From contig NZ_ACJX03000001.1 in NCBI RefSeq assembly GCF_000160455.2, positions 1,064,001 through 1,128,000 of the forward strand: a stretch of DNA of 64,000 nucleotides, given 5' to 3'. Shown piece after piece: positions 26,390-35,370 of this stretch (position 1 is the first letter of the stretch; each line of letters starts with the position of its first letter). The position numbers were made by a program, and so were the translations under genes. This stretch comes from Acetomicrobium hydrogeniformans ATCC BAA-1850 (lineage in GTDB: Bacteria > Synergistota > Synergistia > Synergistales > Acetomicrobiaceae). The notes beneath the pieces are model-generated. The model was given only the letters and a program-made list of their open reading frames with translations, searched no databases and had not been told where the DNA came from.

Positions 26390-29200
26390 ATGATGAATTA
26401 TCGTAATGAAGACAGAACTGGAAGCCGCTGGCCGGGCGGGCCATCCCTTAACATGGGCTGCGGAGTCGTTCTGCCCATCGTTATTTTGGCCGTTATCTTA
26501 GGTTTTGTTCCCTTTGTTCGATTCTATACGGATTTTATCTGGTACGATGCCCTCGATTACGCTGCTGTTTTTTGGAAAAAGTTCTGGCCTCAATGGCTGC
26601 TTTTTGGATTCGTTTTCATATTTTCCCTGGGTATCATCAGATTTAGCTTAATGCGGGCAAGGAAGACGGCCTTGGAAGCTGTGGTCTTTTTCGATTCCCC
26701 CTTGAACCTGCCTCGGGTAAAGATGTTGATCAACGCCTTTGCCCTAGTTGTTGCTATTGCTTTGGCCTTCGGGGCAAAGGATCAGTGGGCGATGGTCTTG
26801 AGGTTTTTGAATCGAATGCCCTTTGACACAAAAGATGCAATTTTCAATAAGGATATTGGATTTTATATATTTCAATACCCCTTTTATAGGTATGCACAAA
26901 GTCTTTTGTTTAAAGTCTTTTTGATTTCGTTGATAGGTACGGCTTTCATCTTCTTTATCGCCAGAGCTCAGGGAAGAGTTGACATGGAGTCCTACAGACA
27001 AATCCCCCTTTCGGCGCGAGAGCGGTTGCAATTGGGAATTTTGGCCGGCATTTTAATGCTTTTATTGTCGTTGGGGTATTGGCTTGACCGTTACGAACTT
27101 CTCTTTTCTCCCCAGGGCGTTGTCTACGGAGCGGGATATACGGACTTGCATGCTCGTCTGTTGGCCTTAAACGTCCTTGCCACAGCCGTCGCCGTCATCG
27201 GGCTTTTTCTCCCCATAGCTGCCAGACGCAAAAGCTGGAAGTTCATAGCAGTCTTGATTGGAGTATGGATCGTTGGAACAATTGGTTTGCGGGGCATATA
27301 TCCAGGGGTAATTCAAAGATATGTAGTAGAGCCCAACGAATTTCAGCGGGAAAGCCCTTACATAAGACATAACATCCTGGCCACGCAACGCGCATACGGG
27401 TTAGACGATGTAGTAGTGCGCCATATCACTCCCAAAGACGGAGTGACGGTGGAAGATTTTAATAAAAACATCGAAACCATAGAGAACATAAGGTTGTGGG
27501 ATTACGGCCCCCTGCTTAGAAGCTACAAGCAACTTCAGGAAATTAGGACCTATTACGAATTCCCCGACATCGACATAGATCGCTATTATTTACAAGGCGA
27601 AGTGCCCAGGCAGGTGATGCTCGCCGCAAGGGAATTGGACGTTCGGCAGCTTCAAAACCCGACATGGGTGAATATGCATCTCGAGTTTACCCATGGTTAT
27701 GGTATAGTAATGAATCCTGTCAATGAGGTGACTCCGACGGGTTTGCCCGTGTTTTACGTTCAAGATTTGCCTCCCAGGACGACCATTCCCCTTTCCATTG
27801 AATATCCTCAAATATATTACGGAGAAATGACCGATTATTATGTTCTGGTAAAAACGACGGTTCAAGAGTTCGACTACCCCGCTGGAGACGAGAACGTCCG
27901 CTCCACCTATGAAGGCAGCGGAGGAGTTCCCGTTAATTCTTTATTACGCAGGTTGGCATTTTCCGTTCGCTTTGGCGATACTCAAATTCTTTTTACCGAC
28001 GTAATCACGTCGGAGAGCAGGATCATGTATTACAGGAATATACTCGAAAGGGCTAAGCGCATCGCGCCCTTTTTGCTTTTCGATCAAGATCCCTACCTTA
28101 CAGTGATGGGCGGAAGGCTTGTATGGGTGATGGACGCTTACACCATAACCGACAGATATCCCTATTCGCAGCCAACACTTCTATCGACCAAAGCCGGAAA
28201 GATGCGTTTTAACTACATCAGAAACAGCGTAAAAGTTCTGGTTGATGCCTATGACGGTAACGTTGAGTTTTACATTTCCGATCCTGAGGACCCTTTGATC
28301 CTCAGTTGGAATAAGATATTTCCCGATCTGTTTAAGCCCCTGGAAGAGATGCCTTCCGAGTTGATCCTCCATCGACGTTATCCCATGGACCTTTTTCAAG
28401 TGCAGGCTCAAATATTTGCCGTGTATCACATGACGGACCCAAACACCTTTTACAACAGAGAAGACGTCTGGTCCTTCCCCACGCACGGAGGATCGCTGGC
28501 ATCGCCCTATTATATCGTCACGAAGCTGAGAGAAGAGGAGAGGGCTGAATATGTTTTGGTCACGCCCTATCTCCCCACAGGAAAAAACAATATGATTGCC
28601 TGGTTAGCGGGGCGTTGCGATGGAGATGCTTACGGTCAGCTGGTGGCCTATGTGTTCCCGAAGCAGAAACTGATTTACGGCCCCCAGCAGATAGAGGCAT
28701 TGATAAATCAACATCCCGAGATATCGGCACAGGTTTCCTTGTGGGGACAGAGAGGCTCGGACGTAATATTTGGAAGATTGCTGGTGATCCCTTTGGACGA
28801 TGCAATTTTGTACGTGCAACCTCTCTACTTAAGGGCAGAAAACAGCGATCTTCCCGAACTTAAGAGGATAATCCTTGCGGCCGGTGGCCGCGTAGTTTGG
28901 GGAGAGCGCTTCGATGACGTAATTAGCGATTTATTTGGAATTGTGGACGAAAGGGAAACCAAAGCGGCAGAATCTCCTTTGTACAAATCTGAGGACTTGC
29001 CTGAAGGCGGTACCCTCGGGGAATTAGTAAGGAGGGCTAGGGAAACATACAATGAAGCAGAAGAAGCATTGCAAAGGGGCGATTGGGCAGGGTACGGAGA
29101 AGCTTTAAAGCGCCTGGAAGGCTACTTGCAGCACCTGGACGATTTGACGAGACCCTTACATGAAGAGGAGATCGGAGATGAATATAATTTAATTGATTGA
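26390..29200 (+). CDS. UPF0182 family membrane protein
   Basis: A 936-residue protein. About seven N-terminal transmembrane helices (starting VVLPIVILAVILGFVPFVRFYTDFIWYDALDY) are followed by a long extracytoplasmic domain with the family sequences IGFYIFQYPFYR, ERLQLGILAGILMLLLSLGYWLDRYELLFSPQGVVYGAGYTD, VEPNEFQRESPYIRHNI and YGIVMNPVNEVT. The C-terminal 60 residues are a charged coiled-coil-like tail (RRARETYNEAEEALQRGDWAGYGEALKRL). The family is of unknown function. GGAGG lies 5-8 bases before ATG 26390/26393. It appears monocistronic. Confidence 0.92.
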   Translation: MMNYRNEDRTGSRWPGGPSLNMGCGVVLPIVILAVILGFVPFVRFYTDFIWYDALDYAAVFWKKFWPQWLLFGFVFIFSLGIIRFSLMRARKTALEAVVFFDSPLNLPRVKMLINAFALVVAIALAFGAKDQWAMVLRFLNRMPFDTKDAIFNKDIGFYIFQYPFYRYAQSLLFKVFLISLIGTAFIFFIARAQGRVDMESYRQIPLSARERLQLGILAGILMLLLSLGYWLDRYELLFSPQGVVYGAGYTDLHARLLALNVLATAVAVIGLFLPIAARRKSWKFIAVLIGVWIVGTIGLRGIYPGVIQRYVVEPNEFQRESPYIRHNILATQRAYGLDDVVVRHITPKDGVTVEDFNKNIETIENIRLWDYGPLLRSYKQLQEIRTYYEFPDIDIDRYYLQGEVPRQVMLAARELDVRQLQNPTWVNMHLEFTHGYGIVMNPVNEVTPTGLPVFYVQDLPPRTTIPLSIEYPQIYYGEMTDYYVLVKTTVQEFDYPAGDENVRSTYEGSGGVPVNSLLRRLAFSVRFGDTQILFTDVITSESRIMYYRNILERAKRIAPFLLFDQDPYLTVMGGRLVWVMDAYTITDRYPYSQPTLLSTKAGKMRFNYIRNSVKVLVDAYDGNVEFYISDPEDPLILSWNKIFPDLFKPLEEMPSELILHRRYPMDLFQVQAQIFAVYHMTDPNTFYNREDVWSFPTHGGSLASPYYIVTKLREEERAEYVLVTPYLPTGKNNMIAWLAGRCDGDAYGQLVAYVFPKQKLIYGPQQIEALINQHPEISAQVSLWGQRGSDVIFGRLLVIPLDDAILYVQPLYLRAENSDLPELKRIILAAGGRVVWGERFDDVISDLFGIVDERETKAAESPLYKSEDLPEGGTLGELVRRARETYNEAEEALQRGDWAGYGEALKRLEGYLQHLDDLTRPLHEEEIGDEYNLID

Positions 29201-29308
29201 GTTTTCTTGGAAAATTAATGTAGCGTGTTGTTCCAGAAATGTGATATCATTATCCAAAGGGTTGATAGGGGAAGCTATGGATATACAAGTTGAGGAGGGG
29301 AGATATAA

Positions 29309-30613
29309 ATGGGAAAAGTAAAGGTATCTGTCGTTAAGGCAAACGGAATAAAGGGAAACGGGGAATTTATGGCCGGCAAATTTGTGAGATACGATGAAGA
29401 CGTAGCAGCGATAAAGGCGGCGGTCAAGAAAGCCGTGGAGCTGTCCCTGGGAAGCATCGATGCCATAGTTAAGCCAGGGGATAGGGTATTGGTTAAGCCC
29501 AATTTGGCATTTCAAGCACCTCCTGAAAGTTTTGCCGTAGTAGATCCCAGAACGGTGGAAGCAGTAGTGGCTTTCCTTAAAGAGGAGTCCAAAGCTGCTG
29601 AAGTTTGGGTAGGCGATAATCCCTCTTTAGGGCTTCACGTTGGCAAGGCAAAACCAGCCTTCAAGGAATCGGGTATGGAAGAGGCAGCGATTCGCGGTGG
29701 GGCGGATAAGGTTATCTACTTCGATGAAGAATCCACTGTTGTCGTGGAAATCCCGGAAGGAAAGGTATTTAAAAAAGCCGAAGTCTTTAGACCTGTCCTG
29801 GATGCAGATGTCGTCATTAACTTACCCAAGATGAAAGTCCATATTGGAGGGACCGTTACTTTAGGCATAAAAAATTGGAACGGCATCGTTCCTAACAGGC
29901 ACCCAAGCGGACAGCAACAGGGTGCCCACAGGATAGACCTTGGCCAGAAGCTGGCCGATATGCTTCGAATCAGAAAAGCTGATCTGACCATAGTAGACGG
30001 TATTATAGGCATGGAGGGACAGGGACCGCATGCGGGAACGCCGATCGAGATGAATTTGATAATAGCGGGTAGGGACACGGTGGCCGTAGATACAGTCACT
30101 TCGTATATCATGGGTTTTGAACCAGGGGAAATTCCGGCCGTTAGGATAGCTGCTACAGAGGGACTCGGAGTGGGTGATTTGGCCTCCATCGAAGTGGTGG
30201 GAGAAAAGCTTGAAAACGTCAGAAAGTTCTTCAAGCGGGCCAACGATAATCCTGTGGGAGTGTACAAAGGTCTGACGGTTCTTATCCAACAGACCTGCCC
30301 CGGATGTTATGTTTATCTGCGCGGTGCTTTAGATTCCTTCAAGAATACGGGTATAGACGTAGAGAAGATGGTGGCGGAGAAGGGCGAGTGTGTATTTATC
30401 GCGGGCGGAGTGCCTGATTTTGATCCTTTGTGCGCCGAAGGCAAAAATCTGTTTGTGCTTGGCGATTGCTGGAAATACTTCCCTTCCAAGGAAAAGGTCG
30501 AAGAAGCGATGAAGCTTGCAAAGAAAGTCTTTACATACCCAGGTTGTGCTCCCGTTTATGTCTTCTCAAAGGTAAACAGCGATCTTCAGGCCTTAGCTAA
30601 AGGAAAGGCGTAA
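29309..30613 (+). CDS. DUF362 domain-containing protein
   Basis: A 434-residue cytoplasmic protein. The DUF362 core runs from DRVLVKPNLAFQAPPESFAVVDPRTVEAVVAFL through LPKMKVHIGGTVTLGIKNWNG and VDGIIGMEGQGPHAGTPIEMNLIIAGRDTVAVDTVTSYIMGF. The C-terminal third carries Cys residues in QQTCPGCYVYLRGAL, CVFIAGG, DPLCAEGKN, LGDCWKYF and YPGCAPVYVF, which could ligate a metal or Fe-S cluster but are not a ferredoxin CxxCxxC pattern. The function is unknown. A terminator follows at once. Confidence 0.88.
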   Translation: MGKVKVSVVKANGIKGNGEFMAGKFVRYDEDVAAIKAAVKKAVELSLGSIDAIVKPGDRVLVKPNLAFQAPPESFAVVDPRTVEAVVAFLKEESKAAEVWVGDNPSLGLHVGKAKPAFKESGMEEAAIRGGADKVIYFDEESTVVVEIPEGKVFKKAEVFRPVLDADVVINLPKMKVHIGGTVTLGIKNWNGIVPNRHPSGQQQGAHRIDLGQKLADMLRIRKADLTIVDGIIGMEGQGPHAGTPIEMNLIIAGRDTVAVDTVTSYIMGFEPGEIPAVRIAATEGLGVGDLASIEVVGEKLENVRKFFKRANDNPVGVYKGLTVLIQQTCPGCYVYLRGALDSFKNTGIDVEKMVAEKGECVFIAGGVPDFDPLCAEGKNLFVLGDCWKYFPSKEKVEEAMKLAKKVFTYPGCAPVYVFSKVNSDLQALAKGKA

Positions 30614-30656
30614 AAACTCAATGGCTCAAGGCCAGCCTTGAGCCATTGAGTTTTTG
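30613..30656 (+). terminator. Rho-independent terminator after the DUF362 gene
   Basis: A stem of at least 16 bp (ACTCAATGGCTCAAGG with CCTTGAGCCATTGAGT, 30616-30651) has a 4-base loop and ends in TTTTT. It starts within a few bases of the stop codon. Confidence 0.9.
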
Positions 30657-30737
30657 GTATCACATCGACAATTCCTATTTTTGAAGAGAGAATAGAGAAG
30701 ATAAAATAGGAAACTAAAGCAATTATCTTGGGAGGTG

Positions 30738-30812
30738 ATGTCTCAGGATAGAGCTTTTTGGTTGTTTCCTTGCGGTTTTGTACAACATTTTGAGAGGAGG
30801 TTACAAAGGTGA
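30738..30812 (+). CDS. Possible 24-aa leader peptide overlapping the next start
   Basis: ATG 30738 follows GGGAGGT closely and encodes a 24-residue peptide beginning MSQDRAFWLFPCGF. Its TGA stop overlaps the GTG start of the membrane-protein gene (GTGA). The geometry suggests translational coupling. The ribosome site is closer than ideal and there are no homologues I recognise. Confidence 0.3.
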   Translation: MSQDRAFWLFPCGFVQHFERRLQR

Positions 30813-31699
30813 ATTTTGTTACGCTTCTTGCTTCTTTCGGTGGTGGAATATTTGGTGCGGCTTTAGGCGGGCTGCCTGCTTTCGTGTTCACCGGTTTTGC
30901 TGTTTTGGTTGGAGCAGCAGCTGTGCTTGGGGGGTCTTCCTTTGACTTTATTTCTAATGTAGCTTTTGGCCCTGTCTTCGGCCCTCACGTCGCCTTTTGC
31001 GGGGGTGTTGCCGCTGTTGCCTATGCCGCTAAAAAGGGCATACACGGAGCAGGTAAGGACATAGTCTCCGGAGGGGCGGGGTTCAAGGATCCCATGGCAT
31101 TGTTGGTGGGTGGCCTCTTCGGCATTTTAGGTTATCTTTTGGTTTCTGTCTTCAATACAATTTTCCCAGCTGGCTTCACCGATAATATAGCTTTAACGGT
31201 GTTTTTGTCGAACGCCATAGCGCGTTTGACCTTTGGAAAAACAGGACTATTTGGTACGTTGAGCGAAGATGCACAGGCCCGAGGTCGATTTACACCGGGA
31301 GGAAACGACGTGTGGGTGCCCCACCAGCAGGATTTCGGTCAACTTTTTATAATTTCTCTGGGAGTTAGCTTAGTAACAGCATGGTATGCTCTTACTGTTA
31401 TAGGAATAAATGAAGCATACTTCCCTGCGGCAGCCTTTGTAGGATTCGGCATCTCGGCTGCAAGTTTGGTGTTCCTCTGTTTTGGGATAAACGTTCCAGT
31501 TACGCATCATATGACGATCATCGCTTCATTGGCGGCTATTTTCAGCGGTTCTTTGTTCATTGGTGCCTTGATGGGCGTAATATCAGCCTTTTTAGGTGAA
31601 TTTGCCTCTCGTACCTTTTTCATACACGGCGATACCCATATAGACCCTCCTGCGACGGCTATTTTTATAATGACCTTCGTTTTATGGGTGATCTTTTAG
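30809..31699 (+). CDS. Uncharacterised polytopic membrane protein, 296 aa
   Basis: Very hydrophobic and rich in Gly/Ala, with eight or nine predicted helices. AAFGPVFGPHVAFCGGVAAVAYA and a charged loop RGRFTPGGNDVWVPHQQDFGQLF stand out; PVTHHMTII and FFIHGDTHIDPPATAIFIMT contain several His and Asp residues inside or beside membrane segments, which could form an ion or metal path. I do not recognise the family. The GTG start has GAGGAGG 9 bases upstream. A strong terminator follows, so it is a single-gene unit or pair with the leader peptide. Confidence 0.85.
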   Translation: MNFVTLLASFGGGIFGAALGGLPAFVFTGFAVLVGAAAVLGGSSFDFISNVAFGPVFGPHVAFCGGVAAVAYAAKKGIHGAGKDIVSGGAGFKDPMALLVGGLFGILGYLLVSVFNTIFPAGFTDNIALTVFLSNAIARLTFGKTGLFGTLSEDAQARGRFTPGGNDVWVPHQQDFGQLFIISLGVSLVTAWYALTVIGINEAYFPAAAFVGFGISAASLVFLCFGINVPVTHHMTIIASLAAIFSGSLFIGALMGVISAFLGEFASRTFFIHGDTHIDPPATAIFIMTFVLWVIF

Positions 31700-31732
31700 G
31701 CGGATAATTTAAAGCGATATAATTTGGCAAAC

Positions 31733-31783
31733 AAAAAACAAGACAGCATCCATTTTTTCGTTGGATGCTGTCTTGTTTTTTTA
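31733..31783 (+). terminator. Rho-independent terminator after the membrane-protein gene
   Basis: A 20-bp arm at 31733-31752 pairs with 31762-31781. The stem is GC-containing in its core (CAAGACAGCATCCA) and ends in a run of seven T. Confidence 0.9.
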
Positions 31784-31910
31784 TGTGTATATCCTTTTTG
31801 CGATCGCCTCAATTTGAGCAAAAAGTACGACAATATATCTTTACAAAGAATCATTTTAAATTGAGAAAATAAAATCCGATTGGACATGTTTATCGTTTCA
31901 TAGTATATTT

Positions 31911-31943
31911 AGTATTACATACAATATTATTGTATGTAATACT
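31911..31943. repeat. 33-bp perfect palindrome at the edge of a truncated gene
   Basis: Two perfect 16-base arms (AGTATTACATACAATA and its complement) surround a single central T. It is AT-rich, has no T-run, and ends exactly one base before the ATG of the dehydrogenase remnant. It could be a deletion scar, a remnant of a mobile-element end or an operator. Confidence 0.75.
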
Positions 31944-32471
31944 ATGTGGGGATTTAACCTGGCAAAATTCCTGAAGAAAGTTGGAGCGGAACTTATCGTG
32001 ACCGATATCTTCGAAGAAAACGTAAAAAGAGCGGTGAACGAACTGGGCTCAAAGGCAGTAAAACCCGATGAGATAATCGGTGCAGATTGTGACGTATTTG
32101 CACCTTGTGCGCTTGGAGCAATCATCAAGGATGACACCATAAATAAACTAAAATGTAAAATAGTAGCAGGTTCTGCCAATAATCAGCTCAAGGAAGAAAG
32201 GCACGGAGATATTTTGCAACAAAAGGACATTCTTTATGTGCCGGACTATATCATCAACGCCGGAGGCGTAATTAACGTCGTTGCGGAGCTGGAGCCGGGC
32301 GGATACATAAAGGAAAAAGCCACAAGAAAAGTCGAAGCCCTGTACGATGCTGTTTTGGAGGTAATAGAGATTGCAAAGAAGGAAAACATACCAACGTACA
32401 AAGCAGCGGACAGGCTGGCTGAAAATAGGATAAATTTATTGGCAAAGGTAAAAAGCACATATATAAAATAG
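31944..32471 (+). pseudogene. Leucine/valine (Glu-family) dehydrogenase remnant, C-terminal half only
   Basis: The 175 residues match the NAD-binding C-terminal domain of amino-acid dehydrogenases of the Leu/Val/Phe type: NLAKFLKKVGAELIVTDIFEENVKRAV, DCDVFAPCALGAIIKDDTI, IVAGSANNQLKEERHGDIL and YVPDYIINAGGVINVVAEL. Normal members have about 350 residues. The N-terminal catalytic domain and the first part of the GxGxxG loop are absent, and only 160 bases separate this from the previous terminator, so they are not nearby in another frame. The reading frame is otherwise intact, suggesting recent decay. No ribosome site is evident. Confidence 0.82.
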
Positions 32472-32486
32472 CATTAAAGCACAGTT

Positions 32487-32535
32487 AACTAAAAAGAGAG
32501 CAGGTTGGCTTGCCTGCTCTCTTTTTAGTTGGCTA
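32487..32535. terminator. Strong bidirectional terminator
   Basis: An 18-bp perfect stem (32487-32504 with 32513-32530) and an 8-base loop give T-runs on both strands. It lies between the dehydrogenase remnant and the convergent PEP-hydrolase-like gene. Confidence 0.9.
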
Positions 32536-32550
32536 TCGATAGAGCCTGAA

Positions 32551-33387
32551 TCAGGCGTTTATCCTTAGGTATTTGAAGCGCTCTACTTGTTCTTTTATAG
32601 CTCTTTCTACGGGTATGCGTTCCATGCTCGATGCGCCAAAGAATCCCACGATGCCTTTGGTGTGGGCGAATATGTACTCGACGTCCTCGGGTTCAGCGAT
32701 GGGTCCTCCGTGGCATATTACCATTACATCCGGGTTGACCGATTTCGCTGCGTCATGTATGTCTTGAACGCGTTTTGCTGCTTCCTCGAGGGTCAAAGCT
32801 GTCTTGGCTCCTATGCTTCCCTTTGTGGTCAACCCCATATGGGCAACTATAACGTCAGCGCCTGCCTTTGTCATGGCGATGGCTTGTTCGGCATCGAAGA
32901 CGTAGGGGCAGGTGAGCATATCCAATTCGTGGGCCATTGCAATTGCTTTAACCTCAAGGTCGTAGCCCATTCCCGTTTCCTCCAAATTCTGCCTGAAGAC
33001 TCCGTCGATCAGTCCTACAGTCGGAAAGTTTTGAACGCCGTCAAAACCCATCTCCTTGAGCTCTTTTAGGAATACTTTCATGAGCCTGAAGGGATCGGTT
33101 CCGCATACTCCCGCTAAAACGGGGGTGTTTTTTACGACGGGAAGAACTTCAGAAGCCATTTCCACGACTATGCCGTTTGCGTCGCCATAGGGGAGAAGCC
33201 CTGCCAACGATCCTCTTCCTCCCATACGATATCTGCCCGAGTTGTATATTATGATTAAGTCAGCTCCGCCGGCCTCCGAAAACTTGGCGGAAATCCCGGT
33301 TCCCGCACCACAGCCCACTATTGGTTTTCCTGCAGCTACGTTTGAACGCAACCTTTTCAAGGCTTCCTCTCTTGTTATGAATGGCAT
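32551..33387 (-). CDS. Phosphoenolpyruvate hydrolase family protein (TIM barrel)
   Basis: A 278-residue TIM-barrel protein of the PEP hydrolase-like family (PF09370 type). Family sequences are [95 protein letters not shown] and [16 protein letters not shown]. The biochemical role is poorly defined; members resemble the isocitrate-lyase/PEP-mutase barrel. It is translated 18 bases after the Tm-1-like gene, and the two are a recurrent pair. Confidence 0.88.
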   Translation of the reverse strand: MPFITREEALKRLRSNVAAGKPIVGCGAGTGISAKFSEAGGADLIIIYNSGRYRMGGRGSLAGLLPYGDANGIVVEMASEVLPVVKNTPVLAGVCGTDPFRLMKVFLKELKEMGFDGVQNFPTVGLIDGVFRQNLEETGMGYDLEVKAIAMAHELDMLTCPYVFDAEQAIAMTKAGADVIVAHMGLTTKGSIGAKTALTLEEAAKRVQDIHDAAKSVNPDVMVICHGGPIAEPEDVEYIFAHTKGIVGFFGASSMERIPVERAIKEQVERFKYLRINA

Positions 33388-33405
33388 TTCTATTCACCTC
33401 CAGAT

Positions 33406-34617
33406 TTATTTACCTGATAAAAACTCATACATTTTGTCCGTCACGGCCTTGGCAAATATTGGGTCATTTATGTTGGCGTCGATTTCGATAAGGGGAATGT
33501 CTTTTCTCAAATTTTGCTTCAATGACTTAAGGAGCGCTTCGTTTGCCTCGGGCCACCAAAATTCTCCTCCCGGCGAGTCAAGTTGCGATAGGCCCTTTAG
33601 AGGAAAGAAGATCGCGGTCGGTCCCTTTGAATGGTTCAGCCTTTGAGCCATTATCTCTCCGAGTTTGGCGTTTTCCTCAGGAGTGGTACGCATCAAGGTT
33701 ACATTCGGATTCCATGGGTAAAGTTTTCTCTTTTTGTACTTTTCGGGAACTGTGTCGATGGCCCAAAAATTCACCATATCAAGACATCCGGGTGCTACGA
33801 CTTGAGGGATGCCCTTCAAGCCTGCTGTCGTAAGCCTCTTCGGGCCCGCCGACATCACTCCTCCGCAGAGCTCATCGGCCAACTCCGTGGTAGTCAAGTC
33901 CAGAGCTGCCACGAAATAGTCGTTTTCGATCAAGTCTTCCATTGTCATTCCACCGGTGCCGGTCGAGTGAAACACCATGACTTCGTAATCTTCTTTTTCC
34001 ATTATCTCCTTGCATTGATTGATCAGCTGGGTCGTATTGCCGAACATGGAGGCTGCTATCAATGGTTTGGTTGCGACTTCGGGGACTTCAGTTTCGAGCA
34101 TTCCCGTGAGGGCTCCTGCTGCTCTGGAATAGACGCCTGCGCTTATCGCGTTCACTCCCGCTACGTCTACAATTGAAGGAATCATTACTATGTCCTTGGT
34201 CCCGACGTAAGGCTTAGTATCGCCCGATGCCACAGTAGATACTAACACCTTTGGAATTCCGAGGGGGAGAGCTCTCATTGCAGCAGATATTATGGCCGTT
34301 CCTGCGGATCCGCCCATACCAAATAGGGCGTCAAGTTGCCCCTCTTTAAAAAGCTTTTTCACGATTTCAGCAGCACCCTTTGTCATAACCGCCATGGCGA
34401 GGCCTTTGTCGCCCTTTCCTCTTAAAGAAGCTAAACTTTCTCCGCCTGCCTTTGCTACACTATCGGCATCTATGTCAGGTTTGAAAGAAGGATCGCCTAT
34501 CACCCCTATATCTACGACGATAACTTTAAAATCCTCCGCTTCGATTCTTTTCTTGACAAAGGCGTAATCCTCACCCTTTGTATCCAGTGCGCCTATCATG
34601 ACCACATTTTTTGCCAT
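33406..34617 (-). CDS. Tm-1-like ATP-binding domain protein (UPF0261)
   Basis: About 403 residues. The opening NVVMIGALDTKGEDYAFVKKRIE and GGSAGTAIISAAMRALPLGIPKVLVSTVASGDTKPYVGTKDIVMIPSIVDVAGVN are UPF0261/Tm-1 signatures with the ATP-binding glycine-rich loop. VFHSTGTGGMTMEDL and the C-terminal PLKGLSQLDSPGGEFWWPEANEAL follow. The name comes from the tomato virus-resistance protein Tm-1; the bacterial function is unknown, but such genes sit in sugar-acid catabolic clusters. ATG 34617 is 11 bases after AGGAGGG; a GTG at 34626 is the alternative. Confidence 0.88.
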   Translation of the reverse strand: MAKNVVMIGALDTKGEDYAFVKKRIEAEDFKVIVVDIGVIGDPSFKPDIDADSVAKAGGESLASLRGKGDKGLAMAVMTKGAAEIVKKLFKEGQLDALFGMGGSAGTAIISAAMRALPLGIPKVLVSTVASGDTKPYVGTKDIVMIPSIVDVAGVNAISAGVYSRAAGALTGMLETEVPEVATKPLIAASMFGNTTQLINQCKEIMEKEDYEVMVFHSTGTGGMTMEDLIENDYFVAALDLTTTELADELCGGVMSAGPKRLTTAGLKGIPQVVAPGCLDMVNFWAIDTVPEKYKKRKLYPWNPNVTLMRTTPEENAKLGEIMAQRLNHSKGPTAIFFPLKGLSQLDSPGGEFWWPEANEALLKSLKQNLRKDIPLIEIDANINDPIFAKAVTDKMYEFLSGK

Positions 34618-34715
34618 TTGTTTCACCGCCCTCCTGTTATAGTTTTTTCTTAAGGTGGTAGTGTTATTATATGTTATAAAGCTCCAAAAAAATACTCGAG
34701 AAGGAGTGGTGTGAA

Positions 34716-35360
34716 TTGCTTTTGAATGAAGAAAGAAACTTATTAGTGGATTATGGCAAAAAACTCATAACGGCCGGACTTACCAAAGGGACGGGAGGAA
34801 ACATAAGCGTTTTTAATAAAAGAGAAGGTTTAATGGCCATCTCTCCCAGTGGGATGGATTATTTCGAGACTAAGCTTGAGGATATCGTTTTAATGAATCT
34901 TGATGGCAAAGTAGTCGATGGCTTTAGAAAACCCTCGAGCGAATGGAGGATGCACCTGATTTTCTATCAGAACAGAGAAGACGTAAAAGCTGTAGTCCAT
35001 ACGCACTCCATGTTTGCCACTACCATAGCAACCTTGCGTTGGGATGTGCCTCCCGCCAGTTACCTTATAGCCTATGCGGGAAAGAAGGTCCCCTGTGCAC
35101 CCTACGCTACCTTCGGCACGCAGGAGATAGCCGACGCTGCGTATAATACGATGGGCAAAGAATACAACGCCGTTCTGTTGGCTAATCATGGCCTTATAGC
35201 CGTTGGCCCCGATATGCCTTCTGCCTTCGGTATCGCAGAGATAATTGAGATGGTTTGCGAAATCTACTATAGGGCCAAGTGCGTTGGTGAACCGACGATA
35301 CTCTCCGATGATGAGATGGATCTGATGTTGGAAAAGTTTAAGACCTATGGGCAGAAGTGA
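34716..35360 (+). CDS. Class II aldolase, L-fuculose-phosphate-aldolase-like
   Basis: A 214-residue zinc aldolase of the FucA/AraD family. TKGTGGNISVFN and AISPSGMDY bind phosphate. The zinc and catalytic residues are visible in KPSSEWRMH (Glu), VVHTHSMFATTIA (His-x-His) and LLANHGLIAVG (His). It starts with TTG, 7 bases after AAGGAGTG. FucA-type enzymes cut a ketose phosphate to DHAP and lactaldehyde or glycolaldehyde; the true substrate is unknown. It leads a plus-strand operon with a dehydrogenase and a kinase, divergent from the Tm-1-like gene. Confidence 0.88.
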   Translation: MLLNEERNLLVDYGKKLITAGLTKGTGGNISVFNKREGLMAISPSGMDYFETKLEDIVLMNLDGKVVDGFRKPSSEWRMHLIFYQNREDVKAVVHTHSMFATTIATLRWDVPPASYLIAYAGKKVPCAPYATFGTQEIADAAYNTMGKEYNAVLLANHGLIAVGPDMPSAFGIAEIIEMVCEIYYRAKCVGEPTILSDDEMDLMLEKFKTYGQK

Positions 35361-35370
35361 GTGATGCGAG

